A stretch of 64,000 nt of DNA, taken from Pseudoflavonifractor sp902362925 (GTDB lineage Bacteria > Bacillota > Clostridia > Oscillospirales > Oscillospiraceae). The stretch's first letter is position 1; each line of letters starts with the position of its first letter. The translations under genes were made by a program, and so were the position numbers. The stretch is from NCBI GenBank assembly GCA_902362925.1, contig CABIYL010000001.1; one strand, written 5' to 3'. Of this stretch, positions 32,017 to 41,535 are shown one piece after another. Under the pieces are notes generated by a model, which was not told where the DNA came from, searched no databases, and was given only the letters and a program-made list of their open reading frames with translations.

Positions 32017-32083
32017 AAAGTGCAAAAAATCCTGTCATATCAAGCATTTAAAGAAACACAGGGCTTATAAGGAGTTATAAACC
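32017..32083 (+). repeat. Leader repeat, copy 2 (before the phosphatase)
   Basis: Begins AAAGTGCAAAAAATCCTGTCA, ends just before the phosphatase ATG, and resembles 31300-31367. Confidence 0.7.
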
Positions 32084-32539
32084 ATGACAAAAATTCTGTT
32101 CGTCTGCCACGGCAACATCTGCCGCTCTCCCATGGCGGAGTTCCTCTTCCGGCATTTGGCCGAAGAGCAGGGGAGAGGCGCGGAGTTCTCCGTGGCCTCC
32201 GCCGCCACCAGCCGGGAGGAGATCGGCAACGGCGTCCACCCCGGCACCCGGCGCATCCTCTCCCGTTATGGCATCCATCCGGCAGGCAAGCGGGCCGTCC
32301 AGCTCACAGCGGCGGATTATGACAAGTACGACCTGCTGCTGGGCATGGACAGCGCCAACGTGCGCAACATGCTGCGCATCCTGGGCGATGACCCCGAGGG
32401 CAAGGTGTGCCGCATGCTGGACCTGACCGACCACCCCCGGGACATCGCCGACCCCTGGTACACCGGCGACTTTGAGGCCACCCTGGCCGATGTTCTGGAG
32501 GGCTGCGACGCCCTTCTGGCCCGTTTTCCCCGGCAGTGA
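32084..32539 (+). CDS. Low-molecular-weight protein-tyrosine phosphatase
   Basis: A 151-residue phosphatase. The P-loop CHGNICRS (residues 8-15) carries the nucleophilic Cys and the phosphate-binding Arg. The general-acid Asp is in DIADPWYTGDF (about 130). Length and order match the LMW-PTP family, which in Gram-positives often acts on tyrosine kinases of capsule synthesis or on arginine phosphate (the arsenate-reductase branch lacks this Asp-Pro). No kinase is near. AAGGAG precedes the ATG. A strong terminator follows. Confidence 0.93.
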   Translation: MTKILFVCHGNICRSPMAEFLFRHLAEEQGRGAEFSVASAATSREEIGNGVHPGTRRILSRYGIHPAGKRAVQLTAADYDKYDLLLGMDSANVRNMLRILGDDPEGKVCRMLDLTDHPRDIADPWYTGDFEATLADVLEGCDALLARFPRQ

Positions 32540-32555
32540 GCCCCGTTTTTCCCGT

Positions 32556-32583
32556 CCCCCGGCCACAGGCCGGGGGCTTTTTT
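32556..32583 (+). terminator. Terminator after the phosphatase gene
   Basis: CCCCCGGCC-aca-GGCCGGGGG stem followed by CTTTTTT. Confidence 0.9.
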
Positions 32584-32902
32584 GCTTTTTTGCAGTTCTA
32601 AAAACGGAACGTTTTTGCGGAACTTTGGGGAATCCACTGGAAAACGGCCGCTGTCCTGTCTGGGATGGTCCGGCTGAGTCTCCGGTCTGCCTCCACACCT
32701 GTTATCCCGTCGCATTTTCTATGCCTTTTCAGCATATTAGTATATTCATAATAGGTATTTGCTATTTTCTCTCCCATCCTCTACCATGAAATCGGCGAGT
32801 ATATTTCAAGAGGGGCTGGAGCGACAGAACCCGCTCACCGGCAAAACTCTGCCGGAATGTTCCGTCTGTCCGGGTCCCACGCTGAAAAAAGGAGAGAGAG
32901 AA

Positions 32903-35068
32903 ATGAAGATCAGAAAAGCATGCCTTGCCGGGCTGGCCGGCATGGCGGCCGCCGCTCTGCTGCTGACCGCCTGCCAGAACCAGTCCGCCCCCTCCGCTTC
33001 CCCCACCGGCTCGGCGCCCTCCGCCCAGGAGCAGGTGGTCACCGGCACCGCCACCGGCATGGGTGAGGTGACCGTGGAACTGACCGTGGCGGATGGAAAA
33101 ATCCTCAGCGCCACCGTGGACACCTCCAACGAGACCGAGGGCTACGGCCGGGATCTGGGCGAGCAGCTGGCCCAGCAGCTGATGGACGCCCAGAGCGCCG
33201 ACATTGACGGCGTGTCCGGCTGCACCGTCACCAGCTCCGCCGTCCGGGCCGCCGCCCAGCAGGCCCTGGCCCAGGCCGGTATGTCCGGCCAGACCGCCCA
33301 GGCCACCGCCGGCGTCTATGTGGGCACCGCCCGTGGCGCCAAGAGCGATATCAAGATGGCCGTGGAGTTTGACGGCGAGAAGATCCTGAACGTCTGGAAT
33401 GTGGAGAACGGCGACACCGCCGTGTTCAGCCAGATCGCTGCGGACACCGTGGCCCAGGAGATTGTGGAAAACCAGTCCCTGTCCGTGGACGTGGTCAGCG
33501 GCGCCACCCTGACCAGCCGTGCGGCCATGCTGGCCGCCGCCAACGCCCTGGAGCAGGCCGGGGTGAGCACCGCCGACTGGATGGTGGCCCAGGAGGTGGA
33601 GAAGACCACCCGTCCCACCGAGGAGTACGACGTGGTGGTGGTGGGCGCCGGCGCCTCCGGCCTCACTGCGGCTCTCTCCGCCAAGACCGACTCCCAGCTG
33701 GGCCTGACCGACAGCGGCCTGCGGGTGCTGGTGGTGGAGCGCAACGGCTTCCCCGGCGGTGACATGGGCTACTCCGGCGGCTATATCGGCACGCCCTCCG
33801 GCAACCCCCTGAGCCAGGCCACCGGCGCTGAGATGTCCCCTGAGGAGGTCACTGAGGCCATGCTGGCCGCCAACCCCAACGCCGCCGACTTCGCCGACCC
33901 GGTTCTGTCCCTGAACATCTGGCAGCGGGGTCCCGCCACCATCACCGGCCTGATGAACCGGGGCTTCCACCTGACCGTGGAGGACGCCCGGGTGGTGGCC
34001 CTGGGTGACGGCATGATGACCGCCGCCTTTACCCAGGACCCGGTCACCGGCTACCGCTGCGGCGACGACTGGTATGACGCCATGACCGGCGCACCCTACC
34101 TGGGCAAGACTCTGGGCGCCGCCGCCGAGGACGCAGGCGTGGAAATCCGCCTTCACACCGAGGCCACCGGCCTGGTGATTGAGAACAACGTCTGCACCGG
34201 CATCACCGTGGAGGACCGGGAGTCCACCTACCAGATCAACGCCAAGAAGGTCATTCTGGCCACCGGCTACGGCGGCTTTGACCAGGAGTCCGTGGAGACC
34301 TTCTACCCCGAGATGAGCAACGTGCTGGCCGCCAACAACCCGGGCAACCACAGCGACGCCCAGAAGTGGATCAAGGAGTTGGGCGGCGAGGTGATCTACT
34401 ACCCCGACGCTAACTACATCGTCCCCGTGTACAACGCCATCCTCCGGGACAACTACGAGGTGGGCTGGCTGTTCCAGAAGGGACACACCATGTGGGTCAA
34501 CAGCGACGGCGTGCGGTTTTTTGACGAGAGCCAGATTCTGGACAACAGCCTCACCGACACCGGCGCCCTCCTCCAGACCCTGGACGACGGCTACGCCTAC
34601 ATGATCTTTGACGACGCCAACACCGACTGCGCCCAGTACGCCCAGGAGCTCATTGAGCAGGGCGTGGCCTGGTCCGCCTCCACCGTGGAGGAGCTGGCCG
34701 AGAAGGCGGGTCTGCCCGCCGACGCCCTGGCCGACACCGTGGCGGCCTACAACGAGGCCTGTGCCTCCGGCACCGACGCCCAGTTCGGCACCCCTGCCGA
34801 CTTTATGATGCCCATCACTGGCAGCACCCTCTACGCCGCCCGGATCGCTCCCGGCTCCACCGCCAGCATGCCCCTGTCCGTCTACGTGGACCAGGACATG
34901 ACCATCACCCTGACCAAGGGCGGCCAGCGGATTGAGAACCTCCTGGCAGCCGGCGGCGTGTGCGGCAACCTGACCCCCGTCACCGGCTTCGGCGCTCACG
35001 TGTACGAGGCCCTCTCCTCCGGCACCTACGCCGGCGAGTGCGCCCGGCTGGCCATTCTGGGCCAGTAA
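32903..35068 (+). CDS. FMN-binding, FAD-dependent fumarate-reductase-like lipoprotein
   Basis: A 721-residue lipoprotein; ATG 32903 follows AAAAGGAGAG, and the signal ends in LTAC (Cys about 23). Two FMN-binding domains follow (about 45-130 and 145-230), with flavinylation motifs SGCTVTS and SGATLTS. The FAD domain starts at YDVVVVGAGASGLTAAL (about 235) and continues to the end, with GYGGFDQESVE and the substrate-side segments of the fumarate reductase/flavocytochrome c type. Electrons would come through FMN to FAD and then to an external acceptor. The acceptor is unknown. Paralog of the gene at the left edge, which has one FMN domain. Confidence 0.93.
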   Translation: MKIRKACLAGLAGMAAAALLLTACQNQSAPSASPTGSAPSAQEQVVTGTATGMGEVTVELTVADGKILSATVDTSNETEGYGRDLGEQLAQQLMDAQSADIDGVSGCTVTSSAVRAAAQQALAQAGMSGQTAQATAGVYVGTARGAKSDIKMAVEFDGEKILNVWNVENGDTAVFSQIAADTVAQEIVENQSLSVDVVSGATLTSRAAMLAAANALEQAGVSTADWMVAQEVEKTTRPTEEYDVVVVGAGASGLTAALSAKTDSQLGLTDSGLRVLVVERNGFPGGDMGYSGGYIGTPSGNPLSQATGAEMSPEEVTEAMLAANPNAADFADPVLSLNIWQRGPATITGLMNRGFHLTVEDARVVALGDGMMTAAFTQDPVTGYRCGDDWYDAMTGAPYLGKTLGAAAEDAGVEIRLHTEATGLVIENNVCTGITVEDRESTYQINAKKVILATGYGGFDQESVETFYPEMSNVLAANNPGNHSDAQKWIKELGGEVIYYPDANYIVPVYNAILRDNYEVGWLFQKGHTMWVNSDGVRFFDESQILDNSLTDTGALLQTLDDGYAYMIFDDANTDCAQYAQELIEQGVAWSASTVEELAEKAGLPADALADTVAAYNEACASGTDAQFGTPADFMMPITGSTLYAARIAPGSTASMPLSVYVDQDMTITLTKGGQRIENLLAAGGVCGNLTPVTGFGAHVYEALSSGTYAGECARLAILGQ

Positions 35069-35094
35069 CCGGTCTCCGGCAGCAAAAAATTGAA

Positions 35095-35133
35095 AAAACC
35101 GCCCCGGCTCCAGTGAGCCGGGGCGGTTTTCTG
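35095..35133. terminator. Bidirectional terminator
   Basis: AAAACCGCCCCGGCTC / GAGCCGGGGCGGTTTT around CAGT, between the flavoprotein gene and the convergent amylosucrase-type gene. Confidence 0.9.
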
Positions 35134-35157
35134 CTTTTTCAGGCTTCAGACAGGGGC

Positions 35158-37308
35158 TTACCCCTCGGTATGGGCCAGCCAGACAAAGCCGTGGGGATAA
35201 AGCTCCACATGGCTCAGGTCGTCGAAGTGGCCGCCGTAGACCAGCTCGTCAAAGGCGCCGCCCTCAGTGCTGGAGGCGGTGACAAACTGGTCGCTGAAGT
35301 TGAACATGGCGATGAGCTTGCGGCCGTTGTACCAGCGGCCAATCCCCAGAACATGGGGGTTGCCGGTGTCAAAGGTCCACACGTCGGCACGGGCGTCAAA
35401 GGCGGGCTCAGCGCAGCGCAGTTCCTCCAGCCGCCGCAGGCCCATGAACTGCTTGCCCTGGCGGGTGGTGCCGTCGTGGCGCAGCTGGGCCAGGTCCCAC
35501 TGGAAGGCACCACGGTGGAGATAGCGGCTGTCGTCCCACTTCTCCGGGTCCTGGTGGTAGGAATAGTCGTTGAGCTGGCCCACCTCGTCGCCGCTGTACA
35601 GCACCGGGATGCCGCTCTGGGTCAGCATCCAGGCGTGGAGCATCAGGTCGCAGGAGACGGACCGCTCCAGCTTGAAGGGGTCCTTCTCGTAGTCGGCGGC
35701 CTCCACGCCGCACAGGGAGGCGGTGGTGCCGCACAGCCGGGCGTCGCCCAGACGGGGGTCGTCGTTGTAGAGCTCACCGCGGCTGTCGCTGCCCGGCCAC
35801 TTGCCGGTAAACCAGTCGTTGAGGTACTTCTTGTGGGCCACCTCATCGGTGCCGAAGTGCTCCTTGAGCCAGGGGTAGTCCAGGCCCCAGCCGATGTCGT
35901 CGTGGCAGCGCAGGTAGTTGAGGAACAGGAAGTCCCGGGGCAGGGCGCACACCGCGTCCATCTGGTGGCGCAGCAGGGACACATCCCCGGTGGCCAGGGT
36001 GTGCCAGGTGGTGGCCATGGTGGTCACGTTGTAGAGCATGTGGCACTCGGGCTTGTCGGGGGTGCCGAAGTAGGGCGCCACCTTGGCCGGCTCCATGACC
36101 ACCTCGCCCAGCAGCAGCACGCTGGGGCAGACAATCTCGCACACCATGCGCATCATGCGCACCAGGGTGTGGACCTGGGGCAGGTTGCGGCAGTTGGTGC
36201 CCAGCTCCTTCCAGATGTAGGGCACCGCGTCCAGCCGGATGACGTCAATGCCCCGGTTGGCCAGGTACAGCAGGTTCTCGGTCATGTCGTTGAAGACCAC
36301 GGGGTTGCCATAGTTCAGGTCCCACTGGTAGGGGTAGAAATTGGTCATAACCACCTGCCGGCAGTCCTCCAGCCAGGTGAAGCTGCCGGGCGCGGTGGTG
36401 GGGAACACCTGGGGCACCGTCTTCTCAAACTCCCGGGGGATGTCCCAGTTGTCGTAGAAGAAATAGCGCTCCCGGTAGCCGGGCTCACCGGCTCTGGCCT
36501 TTTTGGCCCACTCGTGGTCCTCGCTGGTGTGGTTCATGACAAAGTCCAGGCACAGGCTGATGTCCTTGGCCCGGCAGTCGTCGGCCAGATGCTCCAGGTC
36601 GGCCATGGTGCCCAGCTCGGGCTGCACCTTCCGAAAGTCGGACACCGCATAGCCGCCGTCGCTGCGGCCCTTGGGGCTCTCCAGCAGGGGCATCAGGTGG
36701 AGGTAGTTGACGCCGCACTCCTGGATGTAGGGCAGCTTCTCCCGCACCCCCTCCAGGGTGCCCGCGAAGGCGTTGGTGTAGAGCATCATGCCCAGCAGGT
36801 CCCGGCGGCGGTACCAGTCCGGGTCGGCCTCACGCCGGGCGTCCTGAGCACGCAGCTCCTCTTTCCGGTCCGCCCAGCTCCGGCGGAGCATGGTGACAAA
36901 GTAGTCGTAGGCGGCCAGGTCCCCGTGGTAGAGCTCGCAGTAGAGCCACTTGAGCTCGTCCTGGTGCCGGGCCAGACGGCGCTCAAACACGGCGTCGTCC
37001 TGCGGGGCAATGGGAGCGTCGGCCTTCTCGGCGGTAGGAGCACTCACTTCAGGCGTGGGAGCGCTGGCCGTTTCGGCAGCGGGGGCGCTCACCTCAACCG
37101 CGGGGCAGACCTCCGCTTCCACAGCAGCAGGGGCCGCCTCCTCCGCCACAGGGCAAACTACTTCCTTCCCGGCGGAGACGGTGGTCTCCTCCTCGGAATG
37201 GGCCGCTGACTCCACAGCGGAGACAACGGTCTCCGCAGCGGCAGGGATTTTCTTTTTATTCTGTCTGGCGGAGGACTTTCCGCTCCGCTGGTTCCGTTTT
37301 GCTTTCAT
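35158..37308 (-). CDS. Amylosucrase-type glycoside hydrolase (GH13)
   Basis: A 716-residue enzyme. Residues about 1-100 are a low-complexity Ala/Pro/Glu/Val linker with repeated VSAP-like phrases and no signal peptide, unusual for this family. The (beta/alpha)8 catalytic domain follows: Asp nucleophile in GIDVIRLDAVPYIWKELG, acid Glu in LLLGEVVM, and transition-state Asp in RCHDDIGWG. Amylosucrases and related enzymes make or break glucose polymers from sucrose. Its ATG overlaps the fructokinase stop by one base (TAATG), so it is the last gene of the sucrose operon. Confidence 0.88.
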   Translation of the reverse strand: MKAKRNQRSGKSSARQNKKKIPAAAETVVSAVESAAHSEEETTVSAGKEVVCPVAEEAAPAAVEAEVCPAVEVSAPAAETASAPTPEVSAPTAEKADAPIAPQDDAVFERRLARHQDELKWLYCELYHGDLAAYDYFVTMLRRSWADRKEELRAQDARREADPDWYRRRDLLGMMLYTNAFAGTLEGVREKLPYIQECGVNYLHLMPLLESPKGRSDGGYAVSDFRKVQPELGTMADLEHLADDCRAKDISLCLDFVMNHTSEDHEWAKKARAGEPGYRERYFFYDNWDIPREFEKTVPQVFPTTAPGSFTWLEDCRQVVMTNFYPYQWDLNYGNPVVFNDMTENLLYLANRGIDVIRLDAVPYIWKELGTNCRNLPQVHTLVRMMRMVCEIVCPSVLLLGEVVMEPAKVAPYFGTPDKPECHMLYNVTTMATTWHTLATGDVSLLRHQMDAVCALPRDFLFLNYLRCHDDIGWGLDYPWLKEHFGTDEVAHKKYLNDWFTGKWPGSDSRGELYNDDPRLGDARLCGTTASLCGVEAADYEKDPFKLERSVSCDLMLHAWMLTQSGIPVLYSGDEVGQLNDYSYHQDPEKWDDSRYLHRGAFQWDLAQLRHDGTTRQGKQFMGLRRLEELRCAEPAFDARADVWTFDTGNPHVLGIGRWYNGRKLIAMFNFSDQFVTASSTEGGAFDELVYGGHFDDLSHVELYPHGFVWLAHTEG

Positions 37309-38255
37309 TACGCTTCCTCCCCATTCTCCAGCTCCGCCAGAGTGGGCATGGCGGGAATGGCTCCGCTGCGGGAGCAGGTCTTGGCGGCCGCCCGGTTGGC
37401 AAAGGACAGAATTTCCTCCAGCTCAGGGGCGGACAGGTTCTCCAGCGGGCTGCCGCTCCGGCGGGTCAGGCGGCTGAGCACCGCGCCCAGGAAGGTGTCC
37501 CCGGCGCCGTTGGTGTCGGCCACGGTGGTGTGGACACCGGGCACCAGGCCGGTCCTGCCCTGCCAGCGGTAGAAGGCGCCGCCGGCGCCCATGGTGATGA
37601 GCACCAGCTTGACACCCTGCTCCTCCATGCGGCGGCTGCCCTCCTCCGGGTCGTCGGTGCCGGTGATGAGGGCCAGCTCCTCGTCGGACAGCTTGAGCAC
37701 GTCCACCAGGGGCAGGGGGGTGCGCATCCACTCCACGGCCTCCTCCCGGCTGCTCCACAGGGCGTCCCGGTAGTTGGGGTCGTAGCTCACCAGCACGCCG
37801 TGGGCTTTGGCCTGCCGGGCGGCAAACAGGGTGGCAGACCGGGCGGGGCCGGCGGTCAGGCTCACCGAGCCGAAGTGGAGCACCTTGGTGCCCTCCACCA
37901 GACGGGTGTCCACCTCGTCGGGGGACAGGGCGCTGTCCGCCCCACGGACAAAGCGGAAGGAGCGCTCTCCGGTGTCGGACACCGTGACCACCGCCATGGT
38001 GGTGGGGGCGGCGTCGGTCCGCAGACCGGACACATCCACGCCGTTCTCCTTCAGCACGCCGGTGAGGTAGGTTCCGAAGCCGTCCCGGCCCACCTTGCCG
38101 ATAAAGGCGGTTTTTGCCCCCAGGCGGGCGGCGGACACCGCCACATTGGCGGGGGCTCCGCCGGGGTTGGAGGCGAACAGGGGCACATTCTGCGGGGAGA
38201 CGCCGGTCTGGGTCAGGTCAATGAGCACCTCTCCGATGGTGGTGATATCCATCAT
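37308..38255 (-). CDS. Fructokinase, PfkB/ribokinase family
   Basis: A 315-residue sugar kinase that phosphorylates fructose released by invertase. The start (TTIGEVLIDLTQ) has the family's N-terminal signature region; GGAPANVAVSAARLG binds sugar, and the C-terminal signature DTNGAGDTFLGAVLS carries the catalytic Asp. Start at 38255 or 38252 (tandem ATG), with AAAGGAAG upstream. It lies 34 bp after the GH32 gene and is coupled to the following GH13 gene. The GH32 neighbour supports fructose over other sugars. Confidence 0.92.
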   Translation of the reverse strand: MMDITTIGEVLIDLTQTGVSPQNVPLFASNPGGAPANVAVSAARLGAKTAFIGKVGRDGFGTYLTGVLKENGVDVSGLRTDAAPTTMAVVTVSDTGERSFRFVRGADSALSPDEVDTRLVEGTKVLHFGSVSLTAGPARSATLFAARQAKAHGVLVSYDPNYRDALWSSREEAVEWMRTPLPLVDVLKLSDEELALITGTDDPEEGSRRMEEQGVKLVLITMGAGGAFYRWQGRTGLVPGVHTTVADTNGAGDTFLGAVLSRLTRRSGSPLENLSAPELEEILSFANRAAAKTCSRSGAIPAMPTLAELENGEEA

Positions 38256-38289
38256 GGCAAAGCCGCTTCCTTTCTCGTAAAAAATCATA

Positions 38290-39624
38290 TCAGATGGTGC
38301 AGGCCTCTTCCACGGGGCCTTCCAGCTCGGTCCCCAGGCCGTACACCACGTGGCTGAGCACATATTCACCCTGGTTGACGAAAATCTCCACCAGGTTTTG
38401 GTCTGCAAAGATGTCCAGGCGGCAGCTGTCCCCCTCCAGCACGGGGGTGCGGGCAGTGAGGCGGCAGCCCTGGAGGCCGTCAAACACGCCACTCCGGTCG
38501 GCCTCTATCCGGCCGGCCGTCCTGCGGATGCGGTAGCCCCCCAGGTTCAGGCAGTCGCCCTCCCGGAGGGTGGCCCTGAGCCGGACCGGCTTGTACTCCG
38601 CCAGGGGAGCCAGTCCGTGGGCGGGCTTGTCAAAGCAGGCGTCCACGTCGGGGTGGACCGGGAAGCACACCTTGCCGTCCCGCACCTGGACCAGTCTGGG
38701 CAGGCTCATCATGCCGTTCCAGGGGCCCCGGCCATCCGCCCAGTTCTCCACAGGCTTGGGCATCCGCATCCAGCCCACCAGCACCCGGCGACCGTCTCTG
38801 TCCAGGGTGCTCTGGGGGGCGTACAGGTCCAGGCCCCAGTCCAGGTAGGCCAGGGGCTCCCGCAGCGTCAGGGCGCAGGTGTCCGGGTCGAAGTCCGCAC
38901 GGGCAAACATGGCCTGGTCGGCGTAGGACAGGCCGTCCGCCGTGACCCCCATGGGAGAGCCCACGAACACATATCCGTCCGCCGTCTTCATCAGGTCGGG
39001 GCACTCCAGAATCCTGCCCAGCTCAGGGGAGGCATACTGGTTGGCGTAGGTCCACTTCTCTCCGTCCTCACTGCGGAAGAAGATGACCCGTCCGCTGCCG
39101 TCCCGGGTGCTGCCCAGAATCATGCGGTAGCCGTCCTTCTCCCGCCACACCTTGGGGTCCCGGGTGTCCTTCCGGTCGCCCACGGCCGGGTCGGTGAGGA
39201 CGGGGATAATCTGCTTCTTGCCGCCCCAGTTGTCAAACTGCCGTCCGTCGGGGGAGATGACCATGGCCTGGCTGGTCTCGAACCGGTCGCCGTCGGCCAG
39301 GTGGATGTCCTCCGGCTTGGGCTGGTCGTACTTTACCGCCGAGTAGTACAGGTGGAGCCTGCCGTCAATCTCCATGGCGCTGCCCGAGAACACGCCGCTG
39401 CGGTCGTAGTCCTTGGTGGGGAAGAGGGCCACGCCCAGGTGCTCCCAGTGGACCAGGTCAGGGCTCACCGCATGGCCCCAGTGCATGGTGCCCCAGCGGG
39501 GTGCGTAGGGGAAATACTGGTAGAAGAGGTGGTACTCGCCCTTGTAATAGATAAACCCGTTGGGGTCGTTGATCCAGTTCCCGGGTGCTCTCAGATGTAC
39601 GCTGTCTGTTCTCAACACGCTCAC
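38290..39624 (-). CDS. scrB: Sucrose-6-phosphate hydrolase / invertase (GH32)
   Basis: A 444-residue enzyme splitting sucrose or beta-fructosides. The nucleophile Asp is in WINDPNGF, the stabilising Asp in TRDPKVW, and the acid/base Glu in ILECPDLM. The C-terminal beta-sandwich ends with DIFADQNLVEIFVNQGEYVLS. I place the start at GTG 39624, 8 bp after AAGGAAG; the N gap begins 50 bp upstream, so promoter and start context are partly unknown. The ABC uptake genes suggest free sucrose, so the phosphate specificity is uncertain. Confidence 0.94.
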   Translation of the reverse strand: MSVLRTDSVHLRAPGNWINDPNGFIYYKGEYHLFYQYFPYAPRWGTMHWGHAVSPDLVHWEHLGVALFPTKDYDRSGVFSGSAMEIDGRLHLYYSAVKYDQPKPEDIHLADGDRFETSQAMVISPDGRQFDNWGGKKQIIPVLTDPAVGDRKDTRDPKVWREKDGYRMILGSTRDGSGRVIFFRSEDGEKWTYANQYASPELGRILECPDLMKTADGYVFVGSPMGVTADGLSYADQAMFARADFDPDTCALTLREPLAYLDWGLDLYAPQSTLDRDGRRVLVGWMRMPKPVENWADGRGPWNGMMSLPRLVQVRDGKVCFPVHPDVDACFDKPAHGLAPLAEYKPVRLRATLREGDCLNLGGYRIRRTAGRIEADRSGVFDGLQGCRLTARTPVLEGDSCRLDIFADQNLVEIFVNQGEYVLSHVVYGLGTELEGPVEEACTI

Positions 39625-39676
39625 TTCCACTTCTTCCTTGGTAGTTCGGGCTTTCTGTAAAAATCGGGAGCCTCTC

Positions 39677-39871
39677 NNNNNNNNNNNNNNNNNNNNNNNN
39701 NNNNNNNNNNNNNNNNNNNNNNNNNNNNNNNNNNNNNNNNNNNNNNNNNNNNNNNNNNNNNNNNNNNNNNNNNNNNNNNNNNNNNNNNNNNNNNNNNNNN
39801 NNNNNNNNNNNNNNNNNNNNNNNNNNNNNNNNNNNNNNNNNNNNNNNNNNNNNNNNNNNNNNNNNNNNNNN
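39677..39871. other. Assembly gap (195 N)
   Basis: A run of N joins two contigs. It removes the last part of the upstream permease gene and the junction with the GH32 gene. The true length may differ. Confidence 0.99.
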
Positions 39872-40654
39872 GCACAGCAGCAGTCCGGCCATGATGGTGC
39901 CGTAATCCGCCGAGTAGGTACCGTAGAAGCTGTAGGTGGACAGGGGCAGGGTGAGCAGCTCCTTGTCGGTGAGGACCAGGGAGGGCAGCAGGTAGTCATT
40001 CCAGAAGGCCAGGGAGTTGAGGATGACCATGGTGGAGATGATGGGCTTGAGGAGGGGGAAGACAATCTTGAAGAAGATCTGGGCGTGGTTGCAGCCGTCG
40101 ATGTAGGCGGCCTCCTCCAGGGCGATGGGGATGTTGCCCTTGATGAAGCCGTGGAACATAAAGACCGACATGGCCATGGAGAAGCCCACGTGCATGAAAA
40201 TCAGGGTGACGCGGTGGTTGAGCACGTTGAGGGTGCCGCCATAGATGCTGACCAGGGGAATCATGATGGCCTGGAAGGGGATGATCATGGAGGCCACCAT
40301 GAGGGCGAAGATGATCTTGGACACCTTGTTGTTGTGGCGGACGATGTAGTAGGCCAGCATGGCGGCCAGCAGGGTCACCAGCACGGTGGCGGAGACGGTG
40401 ACGATGAGGGAGTTCTTGAAGGCGTTGAGGAAGTCCATCTGGGTAAAGGCCTTGACGAAGTTGTCGAAGGACAGGCCCTTGACGGTGAACAGCCAGGAGA
40501 AGGGGTCCTTGATGATGTCCCGCTTCTCCTTGAGGGCGTTGATGACCACCATGATGAAGGGGAACATGTAGGCGATGAAGATGATGATAAGGCCGGTCAT
40601 GGCCAGGGCGTTGGCCAGCTTGCGCTTGTTGCCGCCGATGGTGGAGTTGTTCAT
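39872..40654 (-). CDS. Sugar ABC transporter permease, MalG type (3' end lost in gap)
   Basis: The 261 visible residues are the N-terminal and central part of a six-helix permease. The EAA loop (EEAAYIDGCNHAQIFFKIVFPLLKP, about 185-210) docks on the ATPase. The last 20 or so residues lie in the N gap. It overlaps the previous permease gene by one base (TAATG). With the MalF-type partner it forms the membrane channel for an oligosaccharide, here probably raffinose-type sugars. The shared MsiK-type ATPase is not in this window. Confidence 0.93.
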
Positions 40655-41523
40655 TATGCCTCAACCTCCTGTCTCTTGGTCATATATACCTGCACGCCGC
40701 TGATGATGGCCACGATGACGAACAGGATCAGGGCCTCAGCCTGGCCCACGCCGAACTGCCGGGAGGTGAAGGCCTTCTCATACACGTGCATGGCGGCCAT
40801 CTCGGTGGTGCCGTAGGGGGCGCCGGCGGTCAGGGACAGGTTGATATCGTACACCATGAAGGCTCTGGACAGGGTGAGGAACAGGCAGATGGTGATGGAG
40901 GACATCATGAGGGGGAGGATGATGTGGCGCAGCTTGGTCCAGCCGGTGGCGCCGTCAATGCTGGCGGCCTCCATCACGTCCTGGTTCAGGCCCATGAAGC
41001 CGGCCACGTAGATGAGGATCATGTAGCCGGACAGCTGCCACACGGACACCAGCACCAGCGCGGCAAAGGCCAGGCTGGGGTCGGACAGCCAGGAGCTCTC
41101 GAAGAGGCTCCAGCCGGTGGCGTCGCCGATGCCCACGAACACGCGGGAGAACACGAACTGCCAGATGTAGCCCAGCACCAGGCCGCCGATGAGGTTGGGG
41201 GTGAAGAAGCCGGCCCGGAAGAAGTTCTGGGCCTTGATGCCCCGGGTGAGCAGGTAGGCGATGGCGAAGGCCAGCACGTTGACGATGATGACCACGAAGA
41301 TAACGTATTTAAAGGTCAGCAGCAGGGAGGTCCAGAACTGGCCGTCCTTGAGGACGCTGAGGAAGTTGGTGAAGCCCACGAAGTTTTTCACATCGGACAC
41401 GCCGTTCCAGTCGGTCAGGGTCAGGTAGACGCCGTAGACAAAGGGGACGATGACCACTGCCACGAAGCAGAACAGGCCCGGCAGCGCGAAACCACAGAAA
41501 TCTTTTCCACTCTTTCTTTTCAT
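40654..41523 (-). CDS. Sugar ABC transporter permease, MalF/UgpA type
   Basis: A 289-residue membrane protein with six helices (FCGFALPGLFCFVAVVIVPFVYGVYLTL is shown by its first helix). The EAA loop EAASIDGATGWTKLRHIILPLMM (about 200-222) contacts the ATPase. It is 12 bp after the solute-binding-protein gene and overlaps the next permease. Together they import an oligosaccharide for the alpha-galactosidase, invertase and related enzymes encoded around them. Confidence 0.94.
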   Translation of the reverse strand: MKRKSGKDFCGFALPGLFCFVAVVIVPFVYGVYLTLTDWNGVSDVKNFVGFTNFLSVLKDGQFWTSLLLTFKYVIFVVIIVNVLAFAIAYLLTRGIKAQNFFRAGFFTPNLIGGLVLGYIWQFVFSRVFVGIGDATGWSLFESSWLSDPSLAFAALVLVSVWQLSGYMILIYVAGFMGLNQDVMEAASIDGATGWTKLRHIILPLMMSSITICLFLTLSRAFMVYDINLSLTAGAPYGTTEMAAMHVYEKAFTSRQFGVGQAEALILFVIVAIISGVQVYMTKRQEVEA

Positions 41524-41535
41524 GACTCTTCCTCC

